64,000 nucleotides of DNA from Burkholderiaceae bacterium (GTDB lineage: Bacteria > Pseudomonadota > Gammaproteobacteria > Burkholderiales > Burkholderiaceae_C): the NCBI GenBank assembly GCA_913776825.1, contig CAJYPV010000022.1, positions 310,001-374,000 on the forward strand, read 5' to 3'. Of this stretch, positions 7,238-17,225 are shown in pieces. The position numbers and the translations under genes are program-made. The notes under the pieces were generated by a model that saw nothing but the letters and a program-made list of their open reading frames with translations, was not told where the DNA came from and made no database searches. The first letter of the stretch is position 1. Every line of letters starts with the position of its first letter.

Positions 7238-8481
7238 AGCAGCAGGTTCTCCAGGGTGCGTCGGTAGATGCGCGTCAGTGGCGCGATCTGATCGAGGGGC
7301 ACGTATTCGTCGATCTTGTGGATGCTCGCATTCAGCGGGCCGAATTCCACGACTTGAGGGCAGATTGTCGCGATGAATCGGCCATCCGAGGTGCCGCCGG
7401 TGGTCGACAGTTCGGTCTGCACGCCGGTTTCGGTCGCGATGGCCGCGCTCAAGGCGGCCGAGAGCTCGCCGACAGGCGTCAGGAACGGCCGGCCGGACAG
7501 ATTCCAGTCGAGCGCATAGTCCAGCCCATGCGCCCCCAGCAGGTCGTGCACACGCTGACGCAGCTGCTCGGGCGTGGATTCGGTCGAGAAGCGGAAGTTG
7601 AAATCCACCGTCATCTCGCCCGGGATCACATTGCCCGCGCCGGTGCCGGCCTGGATGTTGGAGATCTGGAAGGTCGTCGGCGGGAAATAGGCATTGCCGG
7701 CGTCCCAGACGGTTGAGGCCAGTTCCGCCAGCGCGGGCGCGGCCTGATGCACCGGATTGCGGGCCAGATGCGGATAGGCCACATGGCCTTGCACCCCGAT
7801 GACTCGCAGCCGACCCGACAGCGAGCCGCGACGACCATTCTTCACCGTGTCGCCGAGCCGCTCGACCGATGTCGGCTCGCCGACGATGCAGTAATCGAGC
7901 CGCTCGCCGCGCTGCCGCAGACGCTCGACGCACACGACCGTGCCGTCGCGGGCCGGGCCTTCCTCATCGCTGGTGAGCAGAAACGCCACCTGGCCGGCGT
8001 GCGACGGATGCGCCGCCACGAAATCTTCGACCGCCACCACCATCGCCGCGAGCGAGGTCTTCATGTCCGCGGCGCCGCGGCCGTAGAGCCGGCCCTCGCG
8101 CACGCTGGGCACGAACGGGTCGCTCTGCCATTTGGCGAGGTCGCCGGTGGGGACGACGTCGGTGTGCCCGGCGAAGACCAGGCAGGGCGCGGCCGAGGAC
8201 TGCCCGCGCCGGATCGCCCAGAGGTTCTCGACGCGGAAATCGTCCGGTCCGCTGTCCATGCGCTCCAGCACGAATCCCAGCGCGGCCAGCCGGTCGCCGA
8301 TCAGCTGCAGACAGCCGGCGTCGGACGGCGTCACCGACGCGCGCGCGATCAGTTGCTCCAGCAGGGACAGGGTGCGCGCTTCCACCTCGTCGATGGAGGA
8401 CGCGCTGAAGGCCTCGGCGCGATCGGTCGAAACGGTCGAAACGGTCGAAACGGGCAAAGCAGGCGGAACGGGCATCGTCAT
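7234..8481 (-). CDS. dapE: Succinyl-diaminopimelate desuccinylase DapE
   Basis: This M20 metallopeptidase-family enzyme hydrolyses N-succinyl-LL-2,6-diaminopimelate in the succinylase branch of lysine/mDAP synthesis. The protein has 415 residues. Zinc ligands lie in [13 protein letters not shown] and [10 protein letters not shown], the catalytic Glu in [13 protein letters not shown], and later metal/substrate motifs in [13 protein letters not shown] and [13 protein letters not shown]. The first 30 residues are an atypical extension containing VST repeated three times, coded by three exact 9-base repeats; an internal start cannot be excluded. The upstream PilU-like gene ends 18 bases before it, and the stop overlaps prmB. 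Confidence 0.96.
   Translation of the reverse strand: MTMPVPPALPVSTVSTVSTDRAEAFSASSIDEVEARTLSLLEQLIARASVTPSDAGCLQLIGDRLAALGFVLERMDSGPDDFRVENLWAIRRGQSSAAPCLVFAGHTDVVPTGDLAKWQSDPFVPSVREGRLYGRGAADMKTSLAAMVVAVEDFVAAHPSHAGQVAFLLTSDEEGPARDGTVVCVERLRQRGERLDYCIVGEPTSVERLGDTVKNGRRGSLSGRLRVIGVQGHVAYPHLARNPVHQAAPALAELASTVWDAGNAYFPPTTFQISNIQAGTGAGNVIPGEMTVDFNFRFSTESTPEQLRQRVHDLLGAHGLDYALDWNLSGRPFLTPVGELSAALSAAIATETGVQTELSTTGGTSDGRFIATICPQVVEFGPLNASIHKIDEYVPLDQIAPLTRIYRRTLENLLL
8425..8451. repeat. Three tandem copies of GGTCGAAAC in the dapE 5' region
   Basis: Perfect 9-base units lie at 8425-8433, 8434-8442 and 8443-8451. They are in frame and encode the repeated Val-Ser-Thr of the DapE N-terminal extension. 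Confidence 0.85.
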
Positions 8482-8499
8482 GCGGTGGGGCGGCGGCGA

Positions 8500-9657
8500 T
8501 CAGCCGGGCTGCACATCCAGGGTGATGGAGGTGAAGCTGGCTTCGTCGGCCGCCGGTTCTTCCTTCTTGGCGTTCTGCGGCTTGCCGCCGGACATGTCGT
8601 TTTGCAGACGCCAGAGCAGGTTGGTCGGCGAATCGGCGAAGGCCAGGCCTTCCTCGCGGGTGATCGTGCCGTCGTTGATGAGGTTGGCGAAATGCTCTTC
8701 GAAGCTTTGCGAGCCTTCGGCGATGGACTTTTCCATCGCTTCCTTCACGCCGGCGAAATCGCCTTGCTCGATCAGTTCGGCGATCAGCTTGGTGTTGAGC
8801 AGGATTTCGATCGCGGGCACGCGGCCGCCGGAGGCCGAGCGCACCAGGCGCTGGGAGACCACGGCCTTGAGGCCGGCGCCCAGGTCGTTGAGCATTGCCG
8901 GGCGGGATTCCGGCGTGTAGAACGACATGATCCGGTTGAGCGCGTGGTAGCTGTTGTTGCCGTGCAGCGTGGCCAGCACCAGGTGACCGGACAGCGCGTA
9001 GGAAATCGCCGCGGTCATGGTTTCGCGGTCACGGATTTCGCCGATCAGGATGCAGTCGGGTGCCTGGCGCAGCGCATTCTTCAGCGCGATCTGCAGCGAG
9101 GCGGTGTCGCGGCCGACTTCGCGCTGGTTGACCAGCGAGCGCTTGTTGGCGAACAGGTATTCGACCGGATCCTCGATCGTCAGGATGTGGCCGGTCATCG
9201 TCTGGTTGCGGTGTTCCAGCATCGAGGCGAGCGTCGTGCTCTTGCCGGTGCCGGTGGCGCCCACCATCAGGATCAGGCCGCGCTTCTCGGTCACCAGCTT
9301 GCCGAGGATCGGTGGCAGGGAGAGGCTGTCCAGCGAGGGGATGACGTGCGGGATGTGGCGGAACACGGCGGCCACCGAGCCGCGCTGGCGGAAGCCGGAC
9401 AACCGGAAGCTGCCCACTTTGGGGATCGACACCGCCAGGTTGAGCTCGCCGGTGGCGTCCAGTTCGGCCATGTGCTGGGCGTCGATCACTTCGCCGATCA
9501 GCTGCTTGGGCTGCGCGGGCGTCAGCAACTGGTCGGAGACCTGCACCATTTGCCCGTTGATGCGGATCAACACCGGCATGTTGGCCGACAGATAGGTGTC
9601 CGACGCGCCCTTTTCGGCCATCAAGCGCAGGATGCGCTCCATATTCCCGGTACTCAT
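8500..9657 (-). CDS. pilU: PilU-type retraction ATPase (PilT/PilU family)
   Basis: This is a secretion-type hexameric ATPase assisting type IVa pilus retraction. Walker A is GATGTGKSTT, the Asp box HILTIEDPVEYL, Walker B ILIGEIRDRETM, and the His box ATLHGNNSYHAL. The long C-terminus after the ATPase core (IEILLNTKLIAELI, then an acidic tail) and the overall length fit PilU better than PilT. The start was set at ATG 9657 (385 residues) because GGAAGG lies about 7 bases upstream; ATGs at 9663, 9672 and 9690 are alternatives. It sits between dapD and dapE on the same strand and may share their transcript. No other type IVa pilus gene is present in the window. Confidence 0.88.
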   Translation of the reverse strand: MSTGNMERILRLMAEKGASDTYLSANMPVLIRINGQMVQVSDQLLTPAQPKQLIGEVIDAQHMAELDATGELNLAVSIPKVGSFRLSGFRQRGSVAAVFRHIPHVIPSLDSLSLPPILGKLVTEKRGLILMVGATGTGKSTTLASMLEHRNQTMTGHILTIEDPVEYLFANKRSLVNQREVGRDTASLQIALKNALRQAPDCILIGEIRDRETMTAAISYALSGHLVLATLHGNNSYHALNRIMSFYTPESRPAMLNDLGAGLKAVVSQRLVRSASGGRVPAIEILLNTKLIAELIEQGDFAGVKEAMEKSIAEGSQSFEEHFANLINDGTITREEGLAFADSPTNLLWRLQNDMSGGKPQNAKKEEPAADEASFTSITLDVQPG

Positions 9658-9695
9658 CTCCATCCCTTCCATCGAGGCCACGCCCCGCATTTCTT

Positions 9696-9707
9696 GGTTC
9701 TAGAACC
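9696..9707. repeat. 12-bp palindrome upstream of the PilU-like gene
   Basis: GGTTCTAGAACC is a perfect 12-base palindrome 39 bases upstream of the chosen pilU start. It could be a regulator site; none can be named from sequence. Confidence 0.4.
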
Positions 9708-9847
9708 TTAACGTGGCCGCTTCGCCGCGTCGCGGTATCCCATCACGCCCCACCCGATCAACCCCCACCGCATCTCCTGGAGTCGCCCCGCAGGCGGCGA
9801 CTTCGTCCAGCGGAGCGCGGAGATCCGACTCCGCCGGGCTCCCGCTC

Positions 9848-9875
9848 GCCCCCTCGGGGGGCCGCCGTCAGGCGG
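9848..9875. other. Two adjacent GC hairpins downstream of dapD
   Basis: GCCCCC-TCG-GGGGGC (9848-9862) and CCGCC-GTCA-GGCGG (9862-9875) share one base and lie 10 bases past the dapD stop, in the direction of dapD transcription. There is no T-run, so they may act as a transcript 3'-end stabiliser or a weak terminator before pilU. Confidence 0.4.
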
Positions 9876-9884
9876 TAGGGGGGG

Positions 9885-10706
9885 TCAAGCCCTGAGCAAG
9901 TCGTTGATGGACGTCTTGGCGCGGGTGCCGGCATCCACCTTCTTGACGATGATGGCCGCATACAGGCTGTACTTGCCATCGCCCTTGGGCAGGCTGCCGC
10001 TGATCACCACCGAGCCTGCCGGCACACGGCCGTAGCTGACGGTGTCGGTCTCGCGGTCATAGATCGGGGTGCTCTGGCCGATGTAGACGCCCATCGAGAT
10101 GACCGAGTTCTCCTCGACGATCACGCCTTCGACGACTTCCGAGCGGGCGCCGATGAAGCAGTTGTCTTCGATGATGGTCGGGTTGGCCTGCAGCGGTTCC
10201 AGCACGCCGCCGATGCCGACGCCGCCGGACAGATGCACGTTCTTGCCGATCTGGGCGCAGGAGCCGACGGTGGCCCAGGTGTCGACCATGGTGCCTTCAT
10301 CGACATGGGCGCCGATGTTCACGTAGCTGGGCATCAGGATGACGTTGCGCGCCATGAAGCTGCCGCGACGGGCCACGGCCGGCGGCACCACCCGCACGCC
10401 GGTGGCGCGCAGTTCGGCATCGGTCATGCCGCCGAACTTGGTCGGGACCTTGTCGAAGAAGGTCATGTCGCCGGCGCCCATCTGGCGGTTGTCGTTCAGG
10501 CGGAAGGACAGCAGCACCGCCTTCTTCACCCATTGATGCACGGTCCAGTCGCCGACGGCGCGGCGCTCGGCCACCCGCAGGGTGCCGGCGTCCAGGCGGG
10601 ACAGCACCTCGTCCACCGCGCTGCGCACTTCAGGCGCATTGGCGGGATTGAGGTTGGCGCGGCCTTCCCAGGCGAGGTCGATGATGGATTGCAGGTCTTG
10701 CGTCAT
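9885..10706 (-). CDS. dapD: Tetrahydrodipicolinate N-succinyltransferase DapD
   Basis: The enzyme transfers succinate from succinyl-CoA to tetrahydrodipicolinate, the first committed step of the succinylase DAP branch. It has 273 residues, almost the E. coli length. An N-terminal helical domain ([18 protein letters not shown]) and the motif DKVPTKFGG precede a left-handed beta-helix of hexapeptide repeats ([20 protein letters not shown], then [18 protein letters not shown]). The C-terminal region includes [14 protein letters not shown]. The partner enzymes dapC (upstream) and dapE (two genes downstream) are on the same strand, so most of the branch is clustered here. Confidence 0.97.
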   Translation of the reverse strand: MTQDLQSIIDLAWEGRANLNPANAPEVRSAVDEVLSRLDAGTLRVAERRAVGDWTVHQWVKKAVLLSFRLNDNRQMGAGDMTFFDKVPTKFGGMTDAELRATGVRVVPPAVARRGSFMARNVILMPSYVNIGAHVDEGTMVDTWATVGSCAQIGKNVHLSGGVGIGGVLEPLQANPTIIEDNCFIGARSEVVEGVIVEENSVISMGVYIGQSTPIYDRETDTVSYGRVPAGSVVISGSLPKGDGKYSLYAAIIVKKVDAGTRAKTSINDLLRA

Positions 10707-10886
10707 GGCGGTGTCTTGCGGAGATGAACGTGCGGAAGAGGGGGAGAGGCGGTGACGGCGGCGTGACGCGTGGGGGCGGCTGAGGCCGGACGCGTCATGG
10801 GCCGTGGGTGATGCGTGCTGTGCGCGGTGATCGGATGAGGCGGTCGTGACCGGTTCTGATGAGCTGAAGCGAGGGTCCGGACCGCT

Positions 10887-12125
10887 TCAGCGCGTCGTCC
10901 TGAACGTGTTCCTGACGTAATCGACAATTCGGCGCGCGGCTTCCAGGCATTCCGCCTGCTCGGCCACCAGCGCCAGACGGATGCGTCCGGCGCCGGGATT
11001 GATCCCATGCGCCTCGCGCGCCAGCAGACTGCCCGGCAAAACGCCGACATTGTATTGAGCGAGCAGTCCCTGGGCGAAGGCAATATCGTTACCGTCTGGC
11101 ACAGCGGCCCATAGGTAGAAGCCCGCATCCGGCAGGGCCACGTCCAGCACCTCGGCCAGCAGCGGCGTGACCGCCGCGAACTTGGCGCGGTACTGGGCGC
11201 GGTTGTCGATCACATGGGTTTCGTCGTCCCAGGCGGCGATGCTGGCGGCCTGCACCATCGGGCTCATCGCGCTGCCGTGGTAGGTGCGGTAGAGCAGGAA
11301 ACGCTTGATCCAGGCGGCGTCGCCCGCGACGAATCCCGAGCGCATGCCCGGCACATTCGAGCGCTTGGACAGGCTGGTGAAGGCGATCAGGTTGCGGAAG
11401 TCGGGCCGGCCCAGTTGCGCCGCGGCTTGCAGGCCGGACAGCGGCGCGGCCTCGGCGCCTTCGCGGAAGTAGATCTCGGAATAGCACTCGTCCGAGGCGA
11501 TCACGAAGCCATGGCGGTCGCTCAGCTCGAACAGCGTCTTCCATTCGGACAGCGGCATCACCGCGCCGGTCGGATTGCCGGGCGAACAGACATACAGCAG
11601 CTGGGTGCGCGACCAGGTCGCCTCGTCGATCTGCGACCAGTCGGCCGCGAAATTGCGGGCGGGGTCGGAATTGGCGAACGCCGGCGTCGCGCCGGCCAGC
11701 AGCGCCGCGCCTTCATAGATCTGATAGAACGGATTGGGACAGACCACGGTGGCGCCCGGGCGCGACGGATCGATCACCACCTGCGCCAGCGCGAACAGCG
11801 CTTCCCGCGATCCATTCACCGGCAGGATCTGGGTGGCGGCATCCACCGCCAGGCCGTAGCGACGCTGCAGCCAAGCGGAGATGGACGCCCGGAGCGCCGG
11901 ATCCCCCGCCGTCGCCGGATAGCTGGACAGCCCCTTCAGATGGGCCATCAAGGCCTCTTCCACCAGCTTCGGTGCGGGGTGTTTCGGCTCGCCGATGCCC
12001 AGCGAAATCGGGCGGTATTCAGGATTGGGCGTGATGCCCTGGGTCAGCGCGCGCAGCCGTTCGAACGGATAAGGCTGGAGCAGCGCCAGCCGCGGATTGA
12101 CCGGGGTGGAAGCGGGGGACGTCAT
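10887..12125 (-). CDS. dapC: N-succinyldiaminopimelate aminotransferase DapC
   Basis: This is a PLP-dependent class I/II aminotransferase with 412 residues from ATG at 12125. The N-terminus (NPRLALLQPYPFERLRALTQ) and GIGEPKHPAP are characteristic of DapC. Other motifs are SPGNPTGAVMP, the Asp/Tyr cofactor region ASDECYSEIYF, and the Schiff-base lysine in FTSLSKRSNVPGMRSGFV. It converts N-succinyl-2-amino-6-ketopimelate to N-succinyl-LL-DAP between the DapD and DapE steps. A 180-base spacer without a gene separates it from dapD. An in-frame ATG 33 bases further upstream would add an unconserved MGGVGSPMIPG. Confidence 0.94.
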   Translation of the reverse strand: MTSPASTPVNPRLALLQPYPFERLRALTQGITPNPEYRPISLGIGEPKHPAPKLVEEALMAHLKGLSSYPATAGDPALRASISAWLQRRYGLAVDAATQILPVNGSREALFALAQVVIDPSRPGATVVCPNPFYQIYEGAALLAGATPAFANSDPARNFAADWSQIDEATWSRTQLLYVCSPGNPTGAVMPLSEWKTLFELSDRHGFVIASDECYSEIYFREGAEAAPLSGLQAAAQLGRPDFRNLIAFTSLSKRSNVPGMRSGFVAGDAAWIKRFLLYRTYHGSAMSPMVQAASIAAWDDETHVIDNRAQYRAKFAAVTPLLAEVLDVALPDAGFYLWAAVPDGNDIAFAQGLLAQYNVGVLPGSLLAREAHGINPGAGRIRLALVAEQAECLEAARRIVDYVRNTFRTTR

Positions 12126-12220
12126 GCCCGGAATCATAGGGGAGCCCACGCCGCCCATCGGGCGCTGGACGGGCGATCCAGCCGCTGCGGCGGGTACTTA
12201 TGTGGCGAACGCTGGGTTGA

Positions 12221-12646
12221 TCACAGCGCCCCTCGACAGCCCGACGCGCCGCATCGGCAGGGCAGTCGGCCTTCATGGTGGGTCTGGCCGTAGTCGACCG
12301 TGATTTCCTCGCCGCGGGGGATGTCGCGCACGGCGTGGAAGCTGATCTCGCCGTCCTCGACCTGGATGCGGGCATTCGGCAGGCAGCTGTGATTGGTGAA
12401 GCGCATCGCGTCGTCCGACCGACTGGCGTCGATCGCCCGCGCCGACGACAGCTCCACCAGCATCAGGCGCTGGCCCGTCTGCGCACGGCGGCGGGCTTCC
12501 GCCACCGTGATCGATTCACCGGTGAGCAGGCCCAGCGCGGTGCCGGCCGCGATGGCCTGGTCCGCGAACACCCCGAAGCCATCGATGCGGCTGCGCTTCA
12601 GCGTCACCGGGACGAATTGATGCGTCGCGTCGTAGCTCAGGGCCAT
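12221..12646 (-). CDS. Small SET-domain protein-lysine methyltransferase candidate
   Basis: The protein has 141 residues from ATG at 12646; the frame upstream reads as shadow. It is essentially one SET domain: the opening GFGVFA (residues about 24-29) supplies the SAM-binding GxG-like motif, RFTNHSCLPNARI is the conserved NHS(C) pseudoknot motif, and the end (EEITVDYGQ, then CRCGASGCRG) gives the catalytic Tyr and a post-SET Cys cluster that would bind zinc. SET proteins usually methylate lysines; bacterial substrates are mostly unknown. It lies between queF and dapC on the same strand, 40 bases after queF. Confidence 0.88.
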   Translation of the reverse strand: MALSYDATHQFVPVTLKRSRIDGFGVFADQAIAAGTALGLLTGESITVAEARRRAQTGQRLMLVELSSARAIDASRSDDAMRFTNHSCLPNARIQVEDGEISFHAVRDIPRGEEITVDYGQTHHEGRLPCRCGASGCRGAL

Positions 12647-12686
12647 GGGGTGGGGGCGGGCAGGGCCGGCGGCCGGGCGTGGCGAA

Positions 12687-13259
12687 TCAGCGCAGCAGGC
12701 CGGATTCGAAGCTGTGGGCCGGCAGGTCCACGGCGGGCAGCGGCTTCCAGCCCTTCTGGCGGTGCTCGGCCACGACATTCGTGTAGATGCCGCCGCGCAC
12801 ATACCACTTCGCGGTGATGCGGATGAAGCGCGGATTCGTCACCTTCACGATGTCTTCGAGGATGGTGTTGGTGACCTTCTCATGGAAGGCGCCTTCATCC
12901 CGATAGCTCCAGAAGTACATCTTCAGGCTCTTCAGCTCGACGCAGTATTGGTCCGCGATCATGTCGATGGTGAAGTGCGCGAAGTCCGGCTGGCCGGTCA
13001 GCGGGCAATGGCAGGTGAACTCGGGCACCTGGAACTGGATGACGTAATCACGCTCCGGCGCCGGGTTGGGGAAGACGTGGATTTCCTTGCTCGGACGGCT
13101 CGGCGGGTTGGGCGGCATTTCGCGCATCTTGGGCGCGGCGGCGGTGGCCGAGGCGGCGGTCTTGCCGGCCTTCGCGGACTTGGCGGCCTTCACCGGCTTG
13201 GCGGCAGAGGAACGAACGGCGCCAGCGGCAGCCGGCTTGGCGGAAGAGGTCTTGGCCAT
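12687..13259 (-). CDS. queF: NADPH-dependent 7-cyano-7-deazaguanine reductase QueF
   Basis: QueF reduces preQ0 to preQ1 in queuosine synthesis. The protein has 190 residues from ATG at 13259. After a Lys/Ala-rich tail (residues 1-45) comes a single T-fold domain of the short QueF type. The catalytic Cys is in [15 protein letters not shown], and the QueF motif [21 protein letters not shown] supplies the NADPH and substrate contacts. The tail is unusual for this family and has no assigned role. The gene is divergent from smc across a 224-base region. Confidence 0.95.
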   Translation of the reverse strand: MAKTSSAKPAAAGAVRSSAAKPVKAAKSAKAGKTAASATAAAPKMREMPPNPPSRPSKEIHVFPNPAPERDYVIQFQVPEFTCHCPLTGQPDFAHFTIDMIADQYCVELKSLKMYFWSYRDEGAFHEKVTNTILEDIVKVTNPRFIRITAKWYVRGGIYTNVVAEHRQKGWKPLPAVDLPAHSFESGLLR

Positions 13260-13483
13260 GAGGAGTTCTGGGGAGTGAGGGCCTGATGCGTCCTGGTGAG
13301 GATCGCCGGGACACCGGCCGTTGGAGGCAGGACGCAATGGTATCATCCGCCGCGAATCGAGCGCCCCGTCCAGGGGCGTTTCCATAATCAAATCAATGGC
13401 TTAGAACACGCTGGCGGTGTCGTGACCCTTCCGGTCGGGCGCACGTCGGCAAGCCCCTTCCCAGCGATGGTTCGAACGTCCCG

Positions 13484-16400
13484 ATGCGACTGAACTCGAT
13501 CAAGCTCTCGGGCTTCAAATCCTTTGCCGATCCCACCAATTTCCAGTTGCCCGGCCAATTGGTCGGCGTGGTGGGCCCCAATGGCTGCGGCAAGTCCAAC
13601 ATCATGGATGCCGTGCGCTGGGTGCTCGGAGAGAGCAAGGCCAGCGAGCTGCGTGGCGAGTCCATGCAGGACGTCATCTTCAACGGCTCCGGCAACCGCA
13701 AGCCCGCCAGCCGCTCCAGCGTGGAGCTGGTGTTCGACAACGCCAGCGCACGCGCCGGCGGGCAGTGGAACCAGTTCACCGAAATCGCGGTCAAGCGGGT
13801 GCTGACCCGCGACGGCACCAGCAGCTACTTCATCAACAACCAGCCGGTGCGCCGCCGCGATGTGCAGGACGTGTTCCTGGGCACCGGCCTCGGCCCGCGC
13901 GCCTACGCCATCATCGGCCAGGGCACGATCAGCCGGATCATCGAATCCAAGCCCGAGGAACTGCGCATGTTCCTCGAGGAAGCCGCAGGCGTCTCGAAGT
14001 ACAAGGAGCGCCGCCGCGAAACCGAGAACCGGCTCAAGGACACCCGCGAGAACCTGACTCGGGTCGACGACATCCTGCGCGAGCTCAACAACAACCTCGA
14101 GAAGCTGGAGCGCCAGGCCGAGGTCGCCGCCAACTACCGGCATCTGCAGGACCAGGGCACGCTGAAGCTGCATCAGCTCTGGTTCCTCAAGCACCGCGAC
14201 GCCGCCGGCGAGGCCACCCGCGTCAAGGCCGAGCATCTGGAAGCCGTCAATGCGCTGGAAGCCCGCATGGCGGAGCTCCGCCATCTGGAAGCCGAGCTGG
14301 AGACCATCCGCCAGTCGCATTACGCCGCCGGCGATGAGCTGCATGCCGCGCAGGGCCGCCATGCGGAAGCGCAGCTGGAGGTGAGCCGGCTGGAAGAGCG
14401 CATCCGCTATGTGGTGGAAGGCCGCCAGCGGCTGGAGCAGCGTCTGGTCGAGCTGCAGGCGCAGAACCAGCAGTGGCAGGAGCGCGCGGAACAGGCGCAG
14501 CTCGAGCTGGACGATGTCGCCACCCAGATCGCCCAGGCCGAAGAGCAGAGCGAGATCCTCGCCGCCCAGGCCGAAGACCAGGCGATGAAGCTGCCGGAGG
14601 TCGAGGACCAGCTTCGCGCCGCGCAGGGTCGCGCCAATGAACAGCGCACCCAGGTCACGCAGGTGCAGCAGCAGATCCAGGTGCTGGCGGCGGAAAGCCG
14701 CAGCGTCGATGAACAGCTCAAGGGCCTGCGCGGACGCCGCGACCGTCTGGCGCAGGAGCGCCAGGGTCTGGCCGCGCCGCAGCACGACAAGCTGGAAGAA
14801 GTGAAGCAGCAATCTGCCGCGGCGGATGAGCAACAGGCCATCGCCGACGCGCGGCTGAGCGAACTGGCCGAAGCGGTGCCGCAAGCCGACGAGCAGCGCC
14901 AGCGCGCCCAGCAGGAAGCCCAATCGCAGGCGGCCAGGCTGACCGACATCGTCGCCCGCCTCACCGCGCTGCGCGCGCTGCAGGAAAAGGTGCAGACCGA
15001 AGGCAAGCTCAAGCCCTGGCTGGCCAAGCATGGACTGGACGGCGTGAAGGGCCTGTGGACGCAGCTGCACATCACGCCGGGCTGGGAAAACGCGCTGGAA
15101 GCGGCGCTGCGTGAGCGCATGGGCGCGCTGTCGGTCGGCCGGCTGGAAACGGTCCAGGCCTTCGCGGCGGATCCGCCGCCCGCGCGACTGGCCTTCTATT
15201 CGTTGCCTTCCGGCGAGATCGCCAACACCCACCGCGCGCTGTCGCCGCTGAGCGATCTGCTCAAGCTGGAGTTGACCGGCCTCAAGGCCTTGATGAACGA
15301 CTGGCTGGAAGGCATCTACACGGCCGAGTCGATCAGCCAGGCGCTGGCGCAGCGCCCGCAGCTCAGCCATGGCGAGGTCATCATGACCCGCGAAGGCCAT
15401 GCGGTCAGCCAATTCGCGGTGAGCTTCTATGCAGCGGATTCCGAAACCGCCGGCCTGCTGGCGCGTGCGCAAGAAATCGAGAACCTGGAGCGCGAGCAGC
15501 GCGCTCAATCGCTGATCGCCGAGGATGCCCGCGCCCAGTCGATCCGCGCGGAAGCCGCCTACACCGAATCCGCCCAGCGCCTGGCCGTGCTGCGCCGCGA
15601 AGCCACCGAGATCCAGGGCCGCGCGCATCAGCTGCAGGTCGAGCTGCTGCGTCTGGCGCAGCAGACCGAAGCGGCGGTCGCGCGCCGGACCCAGCTCGAT
15701 GACGAACTGGCCGAGATCGACGCCCAGACCGAAGCGCTGCTGGAGCGCCGCATGGAAGGCGAGGCCCGCTTCGAGGAATTGGACCTGCAATTGGCCACGA
15801 CCCAGGAGCGCCATGCCGAGCTCGATGAAGCGGTGATCCAGGCCGAGCGCAAGCTCACCGAGGCCCGCGAACATCAGCGCGTGCTGGAGCGTCGTGCGCA
15901 GGAAGCCGTGTTCAGCGCCCGTGCGCTGGCGGCCAAGCGCGGCGAACTGCAGCGCAGCATCGAGACCTCGCGGCAGCAGGTGCAGGTCAATGAACAGACG
16001 GTCCAGAACATGGCGAAGGAACGCGCCGAGCTGGACGACGCCGCCGCCCAGGCCGGCCTGCAGGATGCGCTGGCCTTGAAGGTCGAGCGCGAGCAGGCGC
16101 TGGCGCTGGTGCGCGCCAGCTACGACGACCTCAGCCTGCGCCTGAAGCGCAGCGAGGAACAGCGCATGACCATCGAGCGGGCGCTGGATCCGCTGCGCGA
16201 GCGCATCACCAAGCTGCAGCTCGATGAGCAGGCCGCCGCACTCGGCGGTCAGCAGTACATGGAGCAGCTCGCCGCCGCCAATGTGGATCTGGAGGCACTG
16301 GCCAAGTCGGTGGAAGAGGGCGCGGTCAAGCTCTACGGCCTGCAAGGCGAGATCGACCGCATCACCCGCGAGATCGCCGCCCTCGGCGCGGTCAACCTGG

Positions 16401-16996
16401 CCGCGCTCGATGAACTGGGCGCCGCCCGCGAGCGCAAGACCTTCCTCGATTCGCAATACCTGGACCTCAACACCGCGATCACCACGCTCGAGGACGCGAT
16501 CCACAAGATCGACCTGGAAACCCGTGATCTGCTGGGGTCCACCTTCAAGCAGGTCAACGACCATTTCGGCCGCATGTTCCCCAGCCTGTTCGGCGGTGGC
16601 CAGGCCAAGCTGGTGATGACCGGCGATGAAATCCTGGACGCCGGCGTGCAGGTCATGGCTCAACCGCCCGGCAAGAAGAACTCGACCATCCATCTGCTGT
16701 CCGGCGGCGAAAAGGCCCTGACCGCGATCGCGCTGGTGTTCGCGATCTTCCAGCTCAATCCGGCGCCGTTCTGTCTGCTGGACGAAGTGGATGCGCCACT
16801 GGACGATGCCAACACCGAGCGCTATGCCCGGCTGGTGGCGGAGATGAGCAAGATCACCCAGTTCCTCTTCATCTCCCACAACAAGATCGCGATGGAGATG
16901 GCGGAGCAACTGATCGGCGTGACGATGCAGGAACAGGGCGTGTCCCGCATCGTGGCGGTCGACATGGAATCCGCGCTCGCGATGGCGGATCACTGA
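13484..16996 (+). CDS. smc: Chromosome segregation ATPase SMC
   Basis: The protein has 1170 residues. The N-terminal ABC half (GVVGPNGCGKSNIMDAVRWV, Walker A near residues 32-40) is followed by a long Gln/Glu/Ala-rich coiled coil, a hinge around residues 500-660 and a second coiled coil. The C-terminal ABC half has signature HLLSGGEKALTAIALVFAIF and Walker B PAPFCLLDEVDAPLDDAN. It compacts and segregates the chromosome, normally with ScpA/ScpB, which are not in this window. Its downstream neighbour is zipA, as usual in Burkholderiales. The very long minus-strand frame across it is a codon-bias shadow. Confidence 0.97.
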   Translation: MRLNSIKLSGFKSFADPTNFQLPGQLVGVVGPNGCGKSNIMDAVRWVLGESKASELRGESMQDVIFNGSGNRKPASRSSVELVFDNASARAGGQWNQFTEIAVKRVLTRDGTSSYFINNQPVRRRDVQDVFLGTGLGPRAYAIIGQGTISRIIESKPEELRMFLEEAAGVSKYKERRRETENRLKDTRENLTRVDDILRELNNNLEKLERQAEVAANYRHLQDQGTLKLHQLWFLKHRDAAGEATRVKAEHLEAVNALEARMAELRHLEAELETIRQSHYAAGDELHAAQGRHAEAQLEVSRLEERIRYVVEGRQRLEQRLVELQAQNQQWQERAEQAQLELDDVATQIAQAEEQSEILAAQAEDQAMKLPEVEDQLRAAQGRANEQRTQVTQVQQQIQVLAAESRSVDEQLKGLRGRRDRLAQERQGLAAPQHDKLEEVKQQSAAADEQQAIADARLSELAEAVPQADEQRQRAQQEAQSQAARLTDIVARLTALRALQEKVQTEGKLKPWLAKHGLDGVKGLWTQLHITPGWENALEAALRERMGALSVGRLETVQAFAADPPPARLAFYSLPSGEIANTHRALSPLSDLLKLELTGLKALMNDWLEGIYTAESISQALAQRPQLSHGEVIMTREGHAVSQFAVSFYAADSETAGLLARAQEIENLEREQRAQSLIAEDARAQSIRAEAAYTESAQRLAVLRREATEIQGRAHQLQVELLRLAQQTEAAVARRTQLDDELAEIDAQTEALLERRMEGEARFEELDLQLATTQERHAELDEAVIQAERKLTEAREHQRVLERRAQEAVFSARALAAKRGELQRSIETSRQQVQVNEQTVQNMAKERAELDDAAAQAGLQDALALKVEREQALALVRASYDDLSLRLKRSEEQRMTIERALDPLRERITKLQLDEQAAALGGQQYMEQLAAANVDLEALAKSVEEGAVKLYGLQGEIDRITREIAALGAVNLAALDELGAARERKTFLDSQYLDLNTAITTLEDAIHKIDLETRDLLGSTFKQVNDHFGRMFPSLFGGGQAKLVMTGDEILDAGVQVMAQPPGKKNSTIHLLSGGEKALTAIALVFAIFQLNPAPFCLLDEVDAPLDDANTERYARLVAEMSKITQFLFISHNKIAMEMAEQLIGVTMQEQGVSRIVAVDMESALAMADH

Positions 16997-17225
16997 TTGC
17001 CAGGGTGCTGTCCATGCCCGTCTCTTCCGCCCCGAACACCGCTTCCAGGTCTGCACCTCCCCGAACGCCATCGGTCGCGCGCCCACTGCGCTCCCCGATG
17101 TGCCTGAGTCGCCCTGCCACGCCCGCCCGGCCGGCCTCCGCCCACCCGACGATGATCGGCTGGGGCGCGGCCACCCGGCGTCGCGCGCGGCGGATGTCGT
17201 TTCCTTCCCTCCTTGAGATCACGCC

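Noticed and set aside
13388..17086. 1232-codon open frame on the minus strand across smc
   Set aside because: It is fully antisense to smc, rich in Leu/Gln/Arg/His with no domain; such frames arise from strong third-position GC bias. smc has all its expected motifs on the plus strand.
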